A stretch of 64,000 nt of DNA from Acidobacteriota bacterium (GCA_947465645.1 CANIBQ010000002.1:88256-152255); one strand, 5' to 3'. Shown: positions 41,868 to 51,314, numbered from the stretch's first letter. Numbers and translations: made by a program. Notes: a model not told the origin generated them from the letters alone.

Positions 41868-43362
41868 CGCCGCCGGGCGCCGCGCACGAATTCTCGAGCA
41901 CCTGCTTCAGCAGCACCTCACCTCGCGCTGGCGACGAGGAATACTCCGCCTGCCCCTGCCCCGCCATCTTGACGATGAAGGGGATGTGGAGCGTGTCGCG
42001 CTCCCTTCCGCCAAACCTGAAGCCGTGATCGGCGAGCACGACAATCGTCGTCGGGTCGTATGTCCCGTCCGCCCGCATCTGCCTTACCAACTCGCCAAGC
42101 AGCGAATCGACGTAGGCGAGCTGTCCCACGTACTGCGTGTCGGGCGAGGTGCGCAGCGGGTCGAACGGCGGGTCGTAGCCCCCGGCACCGAACACGAACG
42201 GGAAGTGCGGCACGCTGAAGTGCACGAACCTGAAGACGGGTCGAGGCCCGGCCAGCGGCCTCGCGGCGAAGGCGGTGGTGCTCTCGACCAGCCGTCGCTG
42301 CAGCGCGGCGAACGGCGGGTTCTTCAGCAGGCCGAACGGAAACTGCCGCGGCCACAACACCAGCGTCGTCAACACCGGGTCCACGAGCGAGAATCCCGGA
42401 GCGGCTGACGACACGTTGTAGAAGCTGAGTGACTGGCATCGGTCCAGCAGGCCGTCGAGGAGCTCGCAGTACCGCAGGTAGTACCCCGCCATCTCGGTCG
42501 TGTACCCGAGCCGCCGCGCCGTCGGAAACAGCGCCTCGGGGCGGCCCGCCGTGAATGGAATCAGCCGGCCCTCGTCATCGACCTCGAAGACCGCGTCGCC
42601 GGTCGCGGTGACGTCGCGCAGGTGGCGGGCGGACAGGAACGACGGCATGGCGACGAGCGTTTCAGGACCGGGAGCCGCGACCGCCAGGTAGTTGGTCGCC
42701 TGCGACGCGAGCGACGCCATCGCGGGATACTCCTGCCGCACGCGATCCTGGTCGTACAGGTAGGAGAACGAGAGCTCGTCGAAGAGCAAGGCCAGTACCG
42801 GCGCGCAGCCGGCGGGCGCCGGCGCCGGCACCGCCCCCTCCTCCGCTGCAGGCCGGGCGCGGTCAACGGAGACAATCGAGTCGGCGTGCGCGAAAGAGGC
42901 GATCAGGATCTGGGCGACCACGAGCCAGACCGGCGACACCAGAATCAGCAGGCGCCGGAACCACCGCAGGAACAGGTCGGGCACCAGGACGATCCCGGCG
43001 CCAGCCATCGCCATCCCGGCAACCGGCAGGCCGTACCGCAGCACGCCGTACTCCGCCATCCCGCGGAGGGTGTCGTCGAATGGCAGCTGCCGCACAACGC
43101 CGGCGAGAAATGAGGTCAAGGGCAGCGCGGCGAGCGCGATGAGCGCAACCAGCGCGCCCCGGCCGGTGCGCGGCCATAGCCCGAAGATCGAGGCGCCGAA
43201 CAGCAGCGCCAGCGCCGCCAGCGCGGCGCCGGTTTCGATGGTGTCGCTGGATTGCCACTGGAGGTAGTAGATGTCGGTGTCGAGCGCGACGGCGAGCGGG
43301 TAGAAGAACAGCGCTGCCAGCGCCAACCCGAGCCACGCAGACACCGCGAGGCGCCGCAGCAT
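41848..43362 (-). CDS. Membrane-anchored sulfatase/alkaline-phosphatase-superfamily protein
   Basis: 504 residues from ATG 43362, overlapping the upstream stop (TGATG). Five to six TM helices in the first 180 residues, then a sulfatase-fold domain: APVLALLFDELSFSYLY (metal Asp region), PETLVAMPSFLS (nucleophile position, Thr or Ser), FVHFSVPHFPF, and VVLADHGFRFGG with the C-terminal DH pair. Similar layout to LtaS/EptA-type phosphoglycerol or phosphoethanolamine transferases, so transferase activity on envelope glycans is possible. Confidence 0.85.
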   Translation of the reverse strand: MLRRLAVSAWLGLALAALFFYPLAVALDTDIYYLQWQSSDTIETGAALAALALLFGASIFGLWPRTGRGALVALIALAALPLTSFLAGVVRQLPFDDTLRGMAEYGVLRYGLPVAGMAMAGAGIVLVPDLFLRWFRRLLILVSPVWLVVAQILIASFAHADSIVSVDRARPAAEEGAVPAPAPAGCAPVLALLFDELSFSYLYDQDRVRQEYPAMASLASQATNYLAVAAPGPETLVAMPSFLSARHLRDVTATGDAVFEVDDEGRLIPFTAGRPEALFPTARRLGYTTEMAGYYLRYCELLDGLLDRCQSLSFYNVSSAAPGFSLVDPVLTTLVLWPRQFPFGLLKNPPFAALQRRLVESTTAFAARPLAGPRPVFRFVHFSVPHFPFVFGAGGYDPPFDPLRTSPDTQYVGQLAYVDSLLGELVRQMRADGTYDPTTIVVLADHGFRFGGRERDTLHIPFIVKMAGQGQAEYSSSPARGEVLLKQVLENSCAAPGGATSSPR

Positions 43363-44816
43363 CACCGCGCGGACATCAGGTAGAGGACGCGCCCCTCCGC
43401 AGGTATCGCGGACCGTGCGATGTCTGCCGCAAGCGGCACTCGCTCGACGATCGTGAAGCGCGCGCTGAACGCGCGCTCGAATTCCTCGATGGTGTAGTTG
43501 CCGAACACGTCGTCGCGAGCCCGGAGCATCTGCTGCACCATCGGATCGGATTTCGGGACGAACTCGACGATCGCCCGGCGGCCGAGCCTTGCGAAGTACT
43601 CGGCCACGGCGTCGAGCGGCACGTTGTTGCCGATGGCGAGATGGTGCACCAGGGCGAGCGCCAGCAGCAGGTCGGCCGGTCCGCGCTGTTCGAGCGTCTG
43701 CCTCTCCTGGTTCGCCCAGCCGATCGCCGGACTCGGGTTGGCGAGGTCGGTGACCAGCGGCAGCAGGCCCTCCACCGCCTCGGACCGCACCTGCCGGTAG
43801 ATCGTCTCGACGCAGGCCGGATCGACGTCGAAGGCCACGGTGCGCGCGCCCTGGCGCGCGGCCACCATCGCGAACTGGCCGGTATTGGCGCCGATGTCCC
43901 AGACGGTCTGCGGCTTCGCCTGCTGCAGCCAGCCGGTCACGACCTCGAGCTTCCTGGCGAACGTCTCGGGCGCATAGCTCGGTTGATCCGCGTAGTACGA
44001 CGACCACTCGCTCTTCGCGTCCCAGCGCGTGGCGGTGACGGCGCGCTGGAGACTCTCGAGGATCGCGGTCGCGCCGTTACCCCTAGTGGCGCTGCCCCTG
44101 GTGACGCTGTTGCCCGTGCCGCTGGCCCGCCCGTCTCCGTCGTGCGCCGGTGCCTTTGCGGAGAGCCGCCGCTCGGCCGCCGCGTGGAGGTGGACGTGAA
44201 AGAGCGCCCCGGCGCGCAGCCACGAGCGGCGCGGCAGGAGGGTCGACGCCAGGGACAGCGGCACGCCGTCGATGAAAATCTGGGCAAGCCGCGCGAGGCG
44301 CGGATCGGCGGACGTCCAGAGCAACAGCGGCGCGTAGAAGTGCTGGCAGAACTGCCGGTACGCGAGCCACGGACCGTCGCGCTGCGGCTCAAAGGACAGG
44401 GTGTCGATCAGGATCGGGCGGCCGCGCAGGAACTGGACGTTGTAGGCGCTGGCATCCTTCAGCGTCATGCCGAATTCCAGCGCCATCCGCGCCGCGCGCA
44501 GCGTCGTCAGCGCCGCGTCGCGGAGCTGTGAGAAACACCATTCGTAGGGATACGAGACCATCGGGACGCGCTCGGGGCGGATCAGCGTGGCGCGCGGCTC
44601 GCCGAGCGGGGCGCCGAGGTCGTCGTGCGGGACGAGCAGGCCATCGGCGACGAGCGCCGCGTACAGTCCCGACTGCATGAGGCGATCGTAGGCCTCACGG
44701 CCGGCCGGCTCGATTTGGCGATAGAGGGTGCCGTCGGACACGAAGACGTGACCGGCGGGGTCGCGGAAGGATCCCGGAAGCCGCGCCGGCTTTACGACTG
44801 AATCAGGGCTCGCCAC
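43362..44816 (-). CDS. Kinase-like/SAM-methyltransferase fusion protein
   Basis: 484 residues. The N-terminal half (to about 230) has a kinase-like catalytic pattern: MTLKDASAYNVQFL with D121 and N126, then PILIDTLSFE with D138, as in aminoglycoside-phosphotransferase folds. The C-terminal half has a class I methyltransferase motif I VWDIGANTGQFAM at 305-317 and acidic FDVDP around 330. It lacks the DxD of glycosyltransferases. Middle linker (about 228-250) is Ser/Thr/Gly-rich with repeats. Operon with the YIDPGTGS protein before it and the sulfatase after it. Confidence 0.82.
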   Translation of the reverse strand: MASPDSVVKPARLPGSFRDPAGHVFVSDGTLYRQIEPAGREAYDRLMQSGLYAALVADGLLVPHDDLGAPLGEPRATLIRPERVPMVSYPYEWCFSQLRDAALTTLRAARMALEFGMTLKDASAYNVQFLRGRPILIDTLSFEPQRDGPWLAYRQFCQHFYAPLLLWTSADPRLARLAQIFIDGVPLSLASTLLPRRSWLRAGALFHVHLHAAAERRLSAKAPAHDGDGRASGTGNSVTRGSATRGNGATAILESLQRAVTATRWDAKSEWSSYYADQPSYAPETFARKLEVVTGWLQQAKPQTVWDIGANTGQFAMVAARQGARTVAFDVDPACVETIYRQVRSEAVEGLLPLVTDLANPSPAIGWANQERQTLEQRGPADLLLALALVHHLAIGNNVPLDAVAEYFARLGRRAIVEFVPKSDPMVQQMLRARDDVFGNYTIEEFERAFSARFTIVERVPLAADIARSAIPAEGRVLYLMSAR

Positions 44817-45036
44817 TGGGGCTCTCGGGGCCGGCGCCGCGGCCTCCGAGGCGCTTGACGAATCTCGCGATCGTCTCGCGCGACCGTCGCATCACCAACC
44901 CGAGTCCCAGGAGCATCGTCAGCGCGGTCTGATAGATCAGGCTGCCCGTGCCGGGGTCGATGTACGCGTAGGCGGGCTGTTCCGCCAGGAGCAGCAGGGC
45001 AATCGACGCGGCGATGAGAGAGGTCTTGTTGGCCAT
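44803..45036 (-). CDS. Small exported YIDPGTGS-motif membrane protein
   Basis: 77 residues from ATG 45036 (a TTG at 45054 would add six). A signal-like hydrophobic stretch (LIAASIALLLLAEQPAYA) is followed directly by YIDPGTGSLIYQTALTMLLG, a second TM helix and a basic tail. The YIDPGTGS block recurs in small proteins of cyanobacteria and other phyla near envelope-glycan genes. Overlaps the methyltransferase start by 14 bp. Confidence 0.78.
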   Translation of the reverse strand: MANKTSLIAASIALLLLAEQPAYAYIDPGTGSLIYQTALTMLLGLGLVMRRSRETIARFVKRLGGRGAGPESPSGEP

Positions 45037-45059
45037 CAACACGGTGCGGTGCAAGTAAT

Positions 45060-45302
45060 TTACCCCGAAACGGCCGGGCGGGCGCTGGAAATGTCGACCC
45101 GGATGAGGTCCGGATCGCCACTGAGCGGCTCCGCATCGCCGGGCTGCAAGGCAACGCGTGCGCCGTGTCGAGAAAACCAGTAGATCCGGCGCGTGACGGA
45201 GCCGACGACGGTCAGTGAGCCGTCGCCTCGGTATTCCAACATCACGGGTAGCGTCGGCTTGATGGCCGCCACCGCCCTGCGCTTATTTCCGCAGCACATC
45301 AT
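45060..45302 (-). CDS. Small CC-motif protein, conserved-looking
   Basis: 80 residues from ATG 45302 (or 45299). Opens MCCGNKRRAVAA, then a beta-rich core with VVGSVTRRIYWFSRHG and VALQPGDAEPL. I have seen small proteins with an N-terminal CCG(N/Q)KR and this VxGxVTxRxYxFS core, but know no function. Overlaps the DUF1360 gene by 20 bp on the same strand. Confidence 0.65.
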   Translation of the reverse strand: MMCCGNKRRAVAAIKPTLPVMLEYRGDGSLTVVGSVTRRIYWFSRHGARVALQPGDAEPLSGDPDLIRVDISSARPAVSG

Positions 45303-45588
45303 CTCCCTCCAGTCGTCGGGACGTGAGACGCTCGAGCAGGATCGCTCCAGCCGACAATGCCGGCCAGAGGAGTGCCCGCTCGAGCGCACCGGCTCCGGTG
45401 GCGATCGCGAACGGCATCGCCACCCAGAGGCTCAGACAGTAGAAACAATCCAGCAGCGCGCCCCAGAACCCGTGGCCCGCCGCACGACGGAGGCGCACGA
45501 CAAGGTCCCCCGGGCCGTCCTCGGCAGCCAGCAGATGGGTGATCCGCCAGACGCCAAGGACGGCGATCGGAAACCACGCGAGCGACAT
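45283..45588 (-). CDS. DUF1360 membrane protein
   Basis: 101 residues with two or three TM helices. Typical DUF1360 phrases: WFPIAVLGVWRITHLLAAEDGP, then LDCFYCLSLWVAMPFA with the CFYC pair. It starts 3 bases after the large gene upstream, which points to an operon of three. Confidence 0.82.
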   Translation of the reverse strand: MSLAWFPIAVLGVWRITHLLAAEDGPGDLVVRLRRAAGHGFWGALLDCFYCLSLWVAMPFAIATGAGALERALLWPALSAGAILLERLTSRRLEGDDVLRK

Positions 45589-45591
45589 CGG

Positions 45592-47694
45592 CTACGCGTC
45601 GGTTCCGGCGTCGAGGCAGAAGCCCTTGCTCGCCCCGTTGTGGTGTCCCACGCTCTGGCTGTTGACGATCGCACGATCGCTCACGGCCACCTTGATGATG
45701 TAACCGCACGGCGTCATCCCCGTGGTGTCGAGCGTCCACCCGTCGCCGGGCGCGACCGCGGTGTTGACCGCCCCGCCGCCTGGAACCGGGATAGCCGCCG
45801 GGGCCGGATTGATCGCGGGTTCGACGTACAGGCTGTAGCCGCTCAAGTAGTCGTCGCGTCCCACGAACGTACCCGACAACACATCGCCCGGCAGGAACTT
45901 GCCGCAGTTGCCGGCGCCCGACGTGATCTCGATGCCGGCTTCCGGCGCCGTGTTGTCGAGGGTGATCAGGTGTGTGTCGGTGCCCTGCAGCATCCCGCCC
46001 CCGTCGTACACCGAGAGCCTCACCCACCACATTGCGTCGCCGCTGCTGTCCCAATGCGCCAGCAGGCTGTTCACGTTCTGGGTGAACGGCAGGTAGTCGA
46101 ACCGCTTCGTCACCGGGTTCGCCTTGTGAACGCCGACGTTGCCGTACTGGTCGACGACCTTGAGATCGGTCAGCTGCGGCGTCCATAGCAGCTGGTCGGG
46201 GCTCACGTCGACGATGTACGTGAATCCCGCCACCGGCGAACCCTGGGCCGTGACTCGCCCCGCGAACGGCGCGTCGGCCGGCACGGGCGAGTTGTTGGTC
46301 GCGAAGATCGCTCCGGCCGTCGTCAGCCCACGCTGCGCCAGGTCCCCGCTGTTGTTGTTGATGAGCGACACCGGGATGCCGCCAAGGATCGCCAGCCGTC
46401 CCGCCGGCTCGCTCACGCGCGGCGCGATGTTGATCAACGTCTCTTCGCGGTTGCCCCAGGCCGGCACCTGGTTCGGGTCGGAGCACGGCACCGGAACGTT
46501 CCACGACAAGGTGGCGCGGATGGGGACCACTTTCGGGCCCTGCTGGCAGGGCCGGCGATGCTCGCTCAAGTCGACCGGCAGGCGGACGGCATAGAACACG
46601 TCCTTCGCGGATGTGGTCACGTCGTAGACGCGAACATCCGCCGTGCCCAGGCACTTTTCGAAGCTGCCGTCGCCGTCGAAGTCGGCCCAGAAGGTCACGT
46701 ACTCGAGGCTGCCGCTGCTGCACGGCCCCCCTGAGTACCCGGCGGTCTTCTTGACATGGATCACGCCGACCAGCGTGTCGGGAGCGTTCGGATCGAGGCC
46801 GATGCACGTGAGCTCCTCGAAGCTCGTGTCGCCGTCCGTCTTGGCGAGGCTGTCGAGGACGCTCTGATCGAGCTTGATGCCTGGCAACTGGCCGAGAAAC
46901 GATTCGGCGCTCGCCTGGATCTGGCCCGACGCGAACGCTTTCAACTCCTTGAAGGCGAAGCGGTGCGCCGGCACGCCCTTGTCCTTGTACAGCGCCGACA
47001 GGTCGCCGACGCTCAGCGCCTTCGGCGTCGTCTCGAACGGGGTGTCGAGATCGATGACACCCTTCAACGCGACCGGGATCTTCGTCTTCGCGATGTCGAA
47101 GATGTCCGACGCGTAGAGCTTGCGCCGCGGCTCGACGAGGATCGTCGCCTGGCGGACGTTCCCCCACACCGGCGTCCAGTTCGGCTGGTTGGGCGGCGGA
47201 GGGTCGTTCCACGAGAGGATCGCCCGTACCCGGATGAGCGGATCCGACGCGCACGGCTTGCGCGTCGGGTCAACGGCGAGCGACACCGCGTACTCGAGAC
47301 GCTTCGAGCCGTCGGTGCCTTCCGCGATGTTGTACGCCTGGAAGCTCGTGATGCCCTGGTCCTGCCACGTCGTGCCGTTGTCGTACGAGAGGTAGAAGCG
47401 GACGAACTCCGTTGTGCCCGTTCCGCAGATGCCGGTGCCGTAGCCCGACGGCTGGTAGATGTAGACGACGCCCTCGAGTCGCTTCTGCTGCGGGTGATAG
47501 CCGACGCACCCGAGCTCTTCGTAATGCGTGTTGCCCGAGATCGACTGCACGGGCGTGAAGGCGCTGCCGGCGAGATTGCCGAAATAGTTGGGATTGGAGA
47601 GAAGCAGGGATTTGAAGCCGGCGCGTTCCTTCGGATAGGGCTGGTGCAGGGCGGTCTTGGACTTCTGGACCGCCCGTTTCAAGTCATCGTTCAT
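45592..47694 (-). CDS. Large two-repeat protein of unknown function
   Basis: 700 residues, no signal peptide or TM helix. Two copies of a beta-rich domain: about 56-190 (THYEELGCVGYHP... SWNDPPPP... VWGNVRQATILVEPR) and about 290-426 (TSFEELTCIGLDP... SWNVPVP... AWGNREETLINIAPR). Cys are conserved between copies (C63, C90, C148 with C297, C325, C383). The C-terminal third is also beta-rich, with YIVDVSPDQLLWTPQ and TLDNTAPEAGIEI. Likely a binding or structural protein. Heads the operon with DUF1360 and the CC-motif protein. Confidence 0.7.
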   Translation of the reverse strand: MNDDLKRAVQKSKTALHQPYPKERAGFKSLLLSNPNYFGNLAGSAFTPVQSISGNTHYEELGCVGYHPQQKRLEGVVYIYQPSGYGTGICGTGTTEFVRFYLSYDNGTTWQDQGITSFQAYNIAEGTDGSKRLEYAVSLAVDPTRKPCASDPLIRVRAILSWNDPPPPNQPNWTPVWGNVRQATILVEPRRKLYASDIFDIAKTKIPVALKGVIDLDTPFETTPKALSVGDLSALYKDKGVPAHRFAFKELKAFASGQIQASAESFLGQLPGIKLDQSVLDSLAKTDGDTSFEELTCIGLDPNAPDTLVGVIHVKKTAGYSGGPCSSGSLEYVTFWADFDGDGSFEKCLGTADVRVYDVTTSAKDVFYAVRLPVDLSEHRRPCQQGPKVVPIRATLSWNVPVPCSDPNQVPAWGNREETLINIAPRVSEPAGRLAILGGIPVSLINNNSGDLAQRGLTTAGAIFATNNSPVPADAPFAGRVTAQGSPVAGFTYIVDVSPDQLLWTPQLTDLKVVDQYGNVGVHKANPVTKRFDYLPFTQNVNSLLAHWDSSGDAMWWVRLSVYDGGGMLQGTDTHLITLDNTAPEAGIEITSGAGNCGKFLPGDVLSGTFVGRDDYLSGYSLYVEPAINPAPAAIPVPGGGAVNTAVAPGDGWTLDTTGMTPCGYIIKVAVSDRAIVNSQSVGHHNGASKGFCLDAGTDA

Positions 47695-47802
47695 GCTGAA
47701 CCTCCCGTTCTGCCTGCTAACAACGCGGGGAGGGTCAGGGATGAACGCCGATCGAACGGACTTAAGAGAAATCTTTCACAAATTGTGCAGCCGCCACTCG
47801 CG

Positions 47803-49065
47803 TCAGACGAAGTCGAGACCGGTTTTCCGGAAGTTGCCCCCGAGGACGCCGACCGAATCGGCGCCGAGCCAGTTGTCGATGACCTTCGCGTACACGGATC
47901 TGAAGTCGGTTTCGTACTGCACGTCGAGTCCGTTGTTCTCGAGGGTCGCATTCCCGTCCGGGTTCAGGGACGGAGCCGTGCCGTAGAGCCCGCCGCGCAC
48001 GGCGCCGCCCATCGCGAGCATCAGGCTGGCCGCGCCGTGGTCGGTGCCGCGGCTGCCGTTCTCGGCGATACGCCGCCCGAACTCCGAAAACGACAGCAGG
48101 AGCGTGTCGTTGAGCAGTCCCTGGTTCCGCAGGTCGGCGTGCAACGCCGTCAGGCCGTCATTCAGGCTGACCATCAGCTTCACGTAGGCGCCGGTGTCGT
48201 CGGTGGTGTTCTGAGAGGCGTGCGTGTCGAACCCCCCGGTCTGGACCCAGAACACCTTCGTGCCCGTGTCTTTCGCCATCGCGCCCGCGACAGCCTGCAG
48301 CGCCTGGCCGAAGCCGTTGCCCGGATAGCTGACCGTCGGCTTGTAGGCGCCGACCGCCGCCACCTGCCCGAGCGTCGCCATCGCCGCCTGCGCGCTGGTC
48401 GCCACGAAGCCGACGTGCGGGCGATCCACCGGGACGTGCGACGAGATGCTGGCGGCCGCGGAGAGCTCGCGCGTGGCCTCGGCGCCACTGTTCGGGCTGC
48501 TGAACGCGTACGACGAGATGCTCGGAATGGACGCGACCGAGACCCCGCTGGACTGCAGGGCGTGCGGCGTTTCCCCGGTGGTGTTCCAGGCGGTCAGCGG
48601 ATCGAGCGGCGCCCCGAGCGTGCTCAGGTACCTCCCGAGCCACCCGGTGCCCTGGCTGTTGGAGGGGTTGGCCGTGGACCAGATGTCGGTCCCGTTGAAG
48701 TGCGACCGGCTCGAGCCCTGGTATCCGACCCGCTGAATCACCGCGAGGTCGCCCTGGTTGAAGATCTCCTTCAAGCCGGCGAGCTTCGGATGCAGGCCGA
48801 GCGGCTTGCCGCTGGAGTCGCTTCCCACCTGCAGGACCTGTCCAGCGGGGATCGCGAGCGTCGGACGACGGCTGTAGTAGAACGTGTCGGTGTACGGCAC
48901 CAGCATGCTGAGACCGTCGTTGCCGCCGCTCAGGTTCAACACGATCAGGCTGCGCAGCGACGAGCCCTGCGCGCGCGCCAGATCCGACAGAAACGCCGGC
49001 GCCGCAAATGTGACGGTGAAGGCCGCCACGCCGTTCTTCAGAAATGAGCGTCTGGAGATGGACAT
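47803..49065 (-). CDS. DUF1501 family protein, Tat-exported
   Basis: 420 residues from ATG 49065. Tat signal SRRSFLKNGVAAFTVTFAAP. Sulfatase-like DUF1501 core: LIVLNLSGGNDGLSMLVPY, QTGGFDTHASQ, LLLSFSEFGRRIAENGSRGTDHG. These proteins nearly always pair with DUF1800, as here (8 bp after it). Function unknown; roles in surface assembly have been suggested for the pair. Confidence 0.92.
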   Translation of the reverse strand: MSISRRSFLKNGVAAFTVTFAAPAFLSDLARAQGSSLRSLIVLNLSGGNDGLSMLVPYTDTFYYSRRPTLAIPAGQVLQVGSDSSGKPLGLHPKLAGLKEIFNQGDLAVIQRVGYQGSSRSHFNGTDIWSTANPSNSQGTGWLGRYLSTLGAPLDPLTAWNTTGETPHALQSSGVSVASIPSISSYAFSSPNSGAEATRELSAAASISSHVPVDRPHVGFVATSAQAAMATLGQVAAVGAYKPTVSYPGNGFGQALQAVAGAMAKDTGTKVFWVQTGGFDTHASQNTTDDTGAYVKLMVSLNDGLTALHADLRNQGLLNDTLLLSFSEFGRRIAENGSRGTDHGAASLMLAMGGAVRGGLYGTAPSLNPDGNATLENNGLDVQYETDFRSVYAKVIDNWLGADSVGVLGGNFRKTGLDFV

Positions 49066-49073
49066 GATGGCCC

Positions 49074-50528
49074 CTAGATGAACTGGTAGTCGGGTGAACC
49101 GAGGATGAGGTGGACGAGCCCAGGCGCCTTGGCCTGGAGCTGCGAGTCGGATCCGGTCCAGGTCACGCCGTCGCCCGCGTAGTACACGAGGTCCGAATAG
49201 ACCGCCGTATTCGCGTTCGGCGTGAGGCGCGTGAGCAGGTAGTCCACGACGGCGCGGGACGAGCCGCGGGCGCCGGTGGCGGCGGTGGCCAGGTTGAATT
49301 TCTGGTTCGCCGCCAGCGTGGCGCCGAAGTTCATGCGCGCGAGCATGGCACCGGTCGAGAACCAGCTCTGTCCCAGGCTCCAGCCGGCGACGTCCGGCGG
49401 GTCGAGCAGCTGCTGCCCCATGTTGACCAGCGGCGTGAGCGCGCTGCCGACCGAAAACCCGTTCCACCCGGTTTCCTTGATCGACCGCGCGACAAATTCC
49501 ACCGGCCACGAGTACCGCGTGAACGCATTCGCGCTCGACTGGAACTGCGGGGACATGAAGAGCCGCTGCAGCACCGGCTTGATGACCGTGCCGTTCTGCA
49601 GGTAAACGACGGCGAGCTCCTCGATCAGCGCGGCGTCCGGCGTCGCCGTCTCGCTCACGAAGAACGCGTACAGCTTGGCCGCAAGCCGGCGGGCGGTCTC
49701 GGGATGCGTGGAAAGGGCGTAGATCAGATCGAGGCCGTCCTGCATCCCGGCGGAGGCGGAACGCGCGGGGATCGTGCGGGTCCCGTCGCTGTAGACGGGG
49801 AACGAGAACGTCTTCGCGCCGGCATCATGCCCGCTGGAGTTGTAAATGAACGCGAACTCGTTGGATCGATCCGCGGGGTCTTTCGGGTAGTTCAGGTTCC
49901 ATCCGGTGAACACCCGCGCCGCCTCGTAGACGTCGTTTTCCGTGTGGTAGCCGACGCCGCGCGTGAACAGCTCCATCAGCTCGCGCCCGAAATTTTCCTG
50001 CGGCTTGGCCTTGGTGTTGGTGTCGCCGTCGAGCCAGATCAGCATCGCCGGGTCCTGGGCGACGGCCACCAGCAGGTCCCTGAAGCTGCCCAGCGCGAAG
50101 TCCCGGAACAGCTCGATCTGCCCGCGCTTGCCGATGACATCCTCGGAGGCCTTCGCCGCCATCGCCCGCGTCGCGTTCTCGCCGTGCAGCTTGCCGGCGA
50201 CCTTCGAGAAGCCGGTCGCGAAGTAGTTGTGCCAGAAGAGCGTCATCTTCTCCTGCAGCGGCCGCTCGGAATGCACCATCCTGAACAGCCACCGCTGCCG
50301 GGCATCGTCGCTGACCGTGTTGGGAGAGAACTGGCCGCGGGAGGTCGTGCTGACGTATCCCGACTTGCCGATGTTGGAATCGACCGTGTCGGGGATCGAC
50401 TCGTAGTTGATCAGGCGGTCCACCGCCTGCTGGTAGGAGAGGGCCGAATAGGCGGCCCGCTCGGCGCTGCTGGCGCCGAACCCGGCGCGCCGCAGCAAGT
50501 GATCGATCAACGGAATACTGTCAGCCAT
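49074..50528 (-). CDS. DUF1800 family protein
   Basis: 484 residues. Family landmarks: HLLRRAGFGASS at the N-terminus, KMTLFWHNYFATG, LIWLDGDTNTKAKPQENFGR, RELMELFTRGVGYHTENDV, and DPPDVAGWSLGQSW. First gene of the DUF1800-DUF1501 pair. Biochemical role unknown. Confidence 0.92.
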   Translation of the reverse strand: MADSIPLIDHLLRRAGFGASSAERAAYSALSYQQAVDRLINYESIPDTVDSNIGKSGYVSTTSRGQFSPNTVSDDARQRWLFRMVHSERPLQEKMTLFWHNYFATGFSKVAGKLHGENATRAMAAKASEDVIGKRGQIELFRDFALGSFRDLLVAVAQDPAMLIWLDGDTNTKAKPQENFGRELMELFTRGVGYHTENDVYEAARVFTGWNLNYPKDPADRSNEFAFIYNSSGHDAGAKTFSFPVYSDGTRTIPARSASAGMQDGLDLIYALSTHPETARRLAAKLYAFFVSETATPDAALIEELAVVYLQNGTVIKPVLQRLFMSPQFQSSANAFTRYSWPVEFVARSIKETGWNGFSVGSALTPLVNMGQQLLDPPDVAGWSLGQSWFSTGAMLARMNFGATLAANQKFNLATAATGARGSSRAVVDYLLTRLTPNANTAVYSDLVYYAGDGVTWTGSDSQLQAKAPGLVHLILGSPDYQFI

Positions 50529-50626
50529 CGCCTGTTTTCCTCAGGGAAACGCGGCAAGGCTGGGGGGATTAGCCTGCTGTCAACCTTTGACGGCGGCCGC
50601 TCGTGAAGGGTTGCCGGGCGCCCAAT

Positions 50627-50661
50627 CCCCGTAGGCCGGGTCCTGTGGACCCGGCTTGGGG
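50627..50661. terminator. Hairpin after the zeta-like toxin gene
   Basis: Stem GCCGGGTCC/GGACCCGGC (50635-50655, 3-base loop) plus outer CCCC/GGGG. It ends 3 bases past the toxin stop on the minus strand. The stem sequence is the same as in the terminator at 1187-1212, but there is no T-run. Confidence 0.5.
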
Positions 50662-50663
50662 AT

Positions 50664-51314
50664 CTAGGACACGCTGCGCCGCTTCAGCGCAGCCGCGACC
50701 AGCGGCTTTGCCCACTTCGGCACATCGGCGAGATTGCACACGCTCACGACCGCGCCGCGGCGCGTGTGGAGGATGAGCGCCGGGGCGGGTGCCCCGCCGG
50801 TGGCCGGGTCGCCCTCCACGCTGTTGTCATAGACCCTGACTTCAGTGGCGATCGGCAGCAAGGCGATCAGGTTGAGGCGGCTTCGATCGAAGCGCTCGCG
50901 CACCTTGCCGTCCGGAATGTCATGACCGCCCTGTGCGACACGGGCGCGGATGCGGGCGAGGTGGAGCTCGGGGCTGGAGAGCCCCACGTACCAGATGCGG
51001 ACCGCGCGTCCCAGCGACAGCGCTTCACGCAGCAGCGCCGTGATCGTGGTGCCGCCCAGCGTCGTCTCGAAAGCGAAATCCAGCCGCTCGACGATGGCGC
51101 GCTGCAGCAGGCGGCGGCCCTCGTTCCACGCGGCGCTGTTCGCCTGGTCTGGCGTGATATCCGGGTTCGCGGCGACGATCAGCCGGGTGGCCTCGTCAGG
51201 ATTGAAGTAGTCGGCGCCTCCCTGGCGGAACGCGGCGCCGCCGACGCTGCTCTTGCCGGCGCCGTTGGTGCCGGCCAACACGTAGATGCAGGGGGGGGCG
51301 GGTCTCTTAGCCAC
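50664..51314 (-). CDS. Zeta-toxin-like P-loop kinase
   Basis: 216 residues from GTG 51314, overlapping the antitoxin stop by 8 bases. Walker A GTNGAGKSSV, then DYFNPDEATRLIV (catalytic Asp/Asn region), FETTLGG, and RIRARVAQGGHDIP with the Arg needed for phosphate binding. This is the zeta/AAA_33 pattern of UDP-sugar or nucleotide kinases. The partner is a Phd-like antitoxin rather than an epsilon protein. Confidence 0.85.
   Translation of the reverse strand: MAKRPAPPCIYVLAGTNGAGKSSVGGAAFRQGGADYFNPDEATRLIVAANPDITPDQANSAAWNEGRRLLQRAIVERLDFAFETTLGGTTITALLREALSLGRAVRIWYVGLSSPELHLARIRARVAQGGHDIPDGKVRERFDRSRLNLIALLPIATEVRVYDNSVEGDPATGGAPAPALILHTRRGAVVSVCNLADVPKWAKPLVAAALKRRSVS

Noticed and set aside
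46756..49047. 763-residue plus-strand frame
   Set aside because: Spans the antisense of two separate real genes and the gap between them; composition is typical of a shadow frame.
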